In this document: in pieces, positions 6,119-7,536 of the stretch | How positions within the stretch are numbered: position 1 is the stretch's first letter | Layout of the letters: each line of letters begins with the position of its first letter | From: an uncultured Oscillospiraceae bacterium | Lineage (GTDB): Bacteria > Bacillota > Clostridia > Oscillospirales > Oscillospiraceae | DNA length: 7,536 nucleotides | Assembly (NCBI GenBank): GCA_934572325.1 | Contig: CAKTKT010000070.1 | Location: forward strand, 1-7,536 | Direction of reading: 5' to 3' | Notes under the pieces: generated by a model | The model's database searches: none | What the model saw: the letters and a program-made list of their open reading frames with translations, nothing else | Told to the model about the DNA's origin: nothing | Position numbers and translations under genes: made by a program

Positions 6119-7144
6119 TCAAAACTGCTCAAGGAAGCGGGCGTCGTTTTCAAATATGAGGCGCATATCGTTTATCTTGTACTCACCCAGCGCAAGGCGC
6201 TCCAGCCCCATGCCGAACGCCCAGCCGGAGTACACATCCGGATCGATGCCGCAGCCGGCGAGCACCTTCGGGTGCACCATGCCCGCGCCGAGCACCTCTA
6301 TCCAGCCCTCGCCCTTGCACGTGGGGCAGCCTTTGCCGCCGCACTTGTGGCACTGTATGTCCAGCTCGCAGCTCGGCTCGGTGAACGGGAAGTGATGCGG
6401 GCGAAAGCGCGTGACCGTGCCCTTGCCGTATATCTTCTCCACCACGAGGTTGAGCGTCGCCTTCAGATCCGCCATCGTCACGCCCTTATCGACGACAAGC
6501 CCCTCTATCTGATGAAACATCGGGGAGTGCGTCGCGTCCACCTCATCCTTGCGGTATACGCGCCCCGGTGCGAGCACGCGGATAGGCAGCGGGCGCGTCT
6601 CCATCGCGTGCACCTGCATATTCGAGGTCTGCGTGCGCAGCAGCACGCGACTGTCGGGCGTGAAATAAAACGTGTCCGTCCACTCGCGCGAGGGATGCCC
6701 CTCGTCGATGTTGAGCTTGGTGAAGTTGTAGTCCGCCAGCTCCACCTCGGGCCCGTCGAGTATCTCAAAGCCCATGCCGATGAATATATCCTTTATCTGG
6801 TCGAGGACGTTGTACATGGGGTGCTTGTGCCCCATGCGGTGCGCCTCGCCCGGCAGCGTCACGTCCACGGTCTCGCTCTCGAGCCTTAGCTCCATCAGCT
6901 TTTCCGTGAGATCCGCCTTGCGCTCGTCAAGGGCGCTCTCTATGTCCGCGCGAAGCTGGTTGGCGAGCTGCCCCATGGCTGGGCGCTCCTCGGCGGAGAG
7001 CTTGCCCATCTGGCGCAGTATCGCCGTCAGCTCGCCCTTCTTGCCGAGATACTTAACGCGCAGCGACTCCAAAACCTCAATATTGTCGCAGTCGCGGATC
7101 GCTTTGATAGAGGCGTCTCTCAGCCCCTGCATCAGTTCTCTCAT
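6119..7144 (-). CDS. pheS: Phenylalanyl-tRNA synthetase alpha subunit
   Basis: This is the catalytic alpha subunit of cytoplasmic phenylalanine--tRNA ligase, 341 residues, the usual length. The N-terminal coiled-coil arm (about 1-85) includes VKYLGKKGELTAILR. The class II core follows: motif 1 around 108-134 (HPMYNVLDQIKDIF), motif 2 at 195-215 (RVYRKDEVDATHSP and FHQIEG), the HHFPFTEPS block (250-258) and motif 3 FGMGLERLAL (310-319). Between them lies CHKCGGKGCPTCKGEGW (265-281), a four-cysteine CxxC-x4-CxxC knuckle that could bind zinc; similar insertions occur in other clostridial PheS, whereas the E. coli type lacks them. The start ATG has AGGAGT at 7153-7158, 8 nt upstream. The gene is first in a pheST operon behind a T-box leader. 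Confidence 0.97.
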   Translation of the reverse strand: MRELMQGLRDASIKAIRDCDNIEVLESLRVKYLGKKGELTAILRQMGKLSAEERPAMGQLANQLRADIESALDERKADLTEKLMELRLESETVDVTLPGEAHRMGHKHPMYNVLDQIKDIFIGMGFEILDGPEVELADYNFTKLNIDEGHPSREWTDTFYFTPDSRVLLRTQTSNMQVHAMETRPLPIRVLAPGRVYRKDEVDATHSPMFHQIEGLVVDKGVTMADLKATLNLVVEKIYGKGTVTRFRPHHFPFTEPSCELDIQCHKCGGKGCPTCKGEGWIEVLGAGMVHPKVLAGCGIDPDVYSGWAFGMGLERLALGEYKINDMRLIFENDARFLEQF

Positions 7145-7160
7145 CAGTTCACACTCCTAG

Positions 7161-7393
7161 GTATAAAAATAAGCCCCCGTCCTCTGGCAAAGCCCAAGGA
7201 CGAAAGCATGACTTCCGCGGTACCACCCGGATTCGGCACAGCGTGCCGCACTTGACGGGTCTCTAACGCGACCCAAGCGCCGGGGATTAGCCGGATGCTC
7301 CCGGGCGAACCAAGCGGACACGCGCCGAGGGGCTTCCAGCCGACGACCCCTGTTCTCTGCCGCGCGTTGAATCGCCATCTTCCCGTTCAATGC
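7161..7393 (-). ncRNA. T-box leader (tRNA-Phe sensing) of pheST
   Basis: Read on the minus strand, the leader has the T-box sequence CGGGTGGTACCGCGG (7229-7215), whose UGGU bulge would pair with the ACCA end of uncharged tRNA-Phe. Upstream is a Stem I with a distal AGAGA element and a GGCTGGAAGC apical motif (within about 7330-7350). On its descending side comes TTGGTTCGCCCGGGAGC, in which UUC (7309-7307), a Phe codon, sits where the specifier codon belongs. A terminator with a T run follows and then pheS. Uncharged tRNA-Phe should stabilise the antiterminator and allow pheST transcription. The 5' end is set from the predicted promoter and is approximate. Confidence 0.93.
7165..7207 (-). terminator. 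T-box regulated terminator upstream of pheS
   Basis: GCTTTCGTCCT (7207-7197) pairs with AGGACGGGGGC (7183-7173), an 11-bp stem with three U-G pairs, followed by TTATTTTTA. Its ascending arm overlaps the CGTCC that would otherwise complete the antiterminator with the T-box sequence, so the two folds exclude each other. Confidence 0.88.
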
Positions 7394-7400
7394 ACAGATA

Positions 7401-7429
7401 AAGATACCACACTTTTCCCCTCTTGGCAA
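7401..7429 (-). promoter_or_regulatory. Promoter of the pheST T-box transcript
   Basis: On the minus strand TTGCCA (7429-7424) and TATCTT (7406-7401) are 17 bp apart, with TG in the extended -10 position. The start would fall near 7390-7395, just before Stem I of the T-box. The promoter is embedded in an inverted repeat: ATACCACTT (minus 7436-7428) and AAGTGTGGTAT (minus 7414-7404) pair apart from a 2-base bulge. Confidence 0.7.
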
Positions 7430-7434
7430 GTGGT

Positions 7435-7457
7435 ATTTTGCGCTTTTCGCGCGAAAT
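7435..7457. repeat. Small palindromic hairpin upstream of the pheST promoter
   Basis: ATTTTGCGC (7435-7443) and GCGCGAAAT (7449-7457) can pair around TTTTC with one wobble; within it TTTCGCGCGAAA (7445-7456) is a perfect 12-bp palindrome. It could be a protein-binding site or the tail of an upstream terminator. No gene is visible from here to the right edge (7441-7536), which is AT-rich. Confidence 0.4.
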
Positions 7458-7536
7458 CGGTGTAGGACTACAATACATATTGGACAAGTGAATAAAAAGA
7501 TATGAAGGATATGGTCTCATGAGTTATAGTTGAGTT

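Noticed and set aside
5723..6889. Open frame of 388 codons on the plus strand across the pheS-pheT junction
   Set aside because: It is antisense to both genes, has a composition like other shadow frames, and shows no domain.
7157..7520. Two overlapping minus-strand frames of 77-90 codons upstream of pheS
   Set aside because: They cover the T-box leader and its promoter; the RNA structure explains the sequence better.
1..7536. CRISPR array, transposase, tRNA or rRNA genes
   Set aside because: No regularly spaced direct repeats, transposase-like protein or cloverleaf/rRNA sequence was seen. The repeats present are hairpins and one palindrome.

Overview
The window looks like a chromosomal segment of a fairly GC-rich member of the Firmicutes, most likely class Clostridia and possibly an Oscillospirales-type gut bacterium. 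The grounds are strong AGGAGG ribosome-binding sites, a tRNA-Phe T-box leader in front of pheST, an IreB-family protein and a Cys-rich knuckle in PheS. The placement is inference from gene content and style, not from a search.

Layout: the left part reads rightward. It holds the 3' end of metG (1-1003), a hairpin, a NUDIX hydrolase gene (1075-1698) and a terminator. Next comes a distinct module (about 1741-2957) with its own strong promoter, a 9-bp inverted repeat around the -10 box, a 155-bp imperfect palindrome in the 5' leader, and a gene for a Fic-domain protein. The module ends at a second terminator that is nearly a copy of the NUDIX terminator but has its loop inverted. The right part reads leftward. 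From the right edge it holds a promoter, a Phe T-box leader with its terminator, pheS (7144-6119), pheT (6099-3406), and then ireB (3269-3027) with its own promoter. ireB converges on fic and shares its terminator.

How the genes fit together: metG, pheS and pheT are translation genes. pheST should be induced when uncharged tRNA-Phe accumulates, through a UUC specifier and a UGGU T-box bulge. IreB is a small regulatory phosphoprotein of the PASTA-kinase pathway. The Fic module looks inserted between an ancestral NUDIX gene and ireB that faced each other across one bidirectional terminator.

Most notable points: (i) the Fic protein has Gln in place of the catalytic His of the HxFx(D/G)GN(G/K)R motif; (ii) PheT is about 95-100 residues longer than usual, and the extra part reads as a degenerate second copy of its N-terminal tRNA-binding OB fold; (iii) a palindromic MITE-like element sits between the fic promoter and its ribosome-binding site; (iv) twin terminators with inverted loops frame the Fic module. 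I saw no CRISPR array, transposase gene, tRNA or rRNA gene. No wholly new multi-gene system is evident; the Fic module is the best candidate for something unusual.
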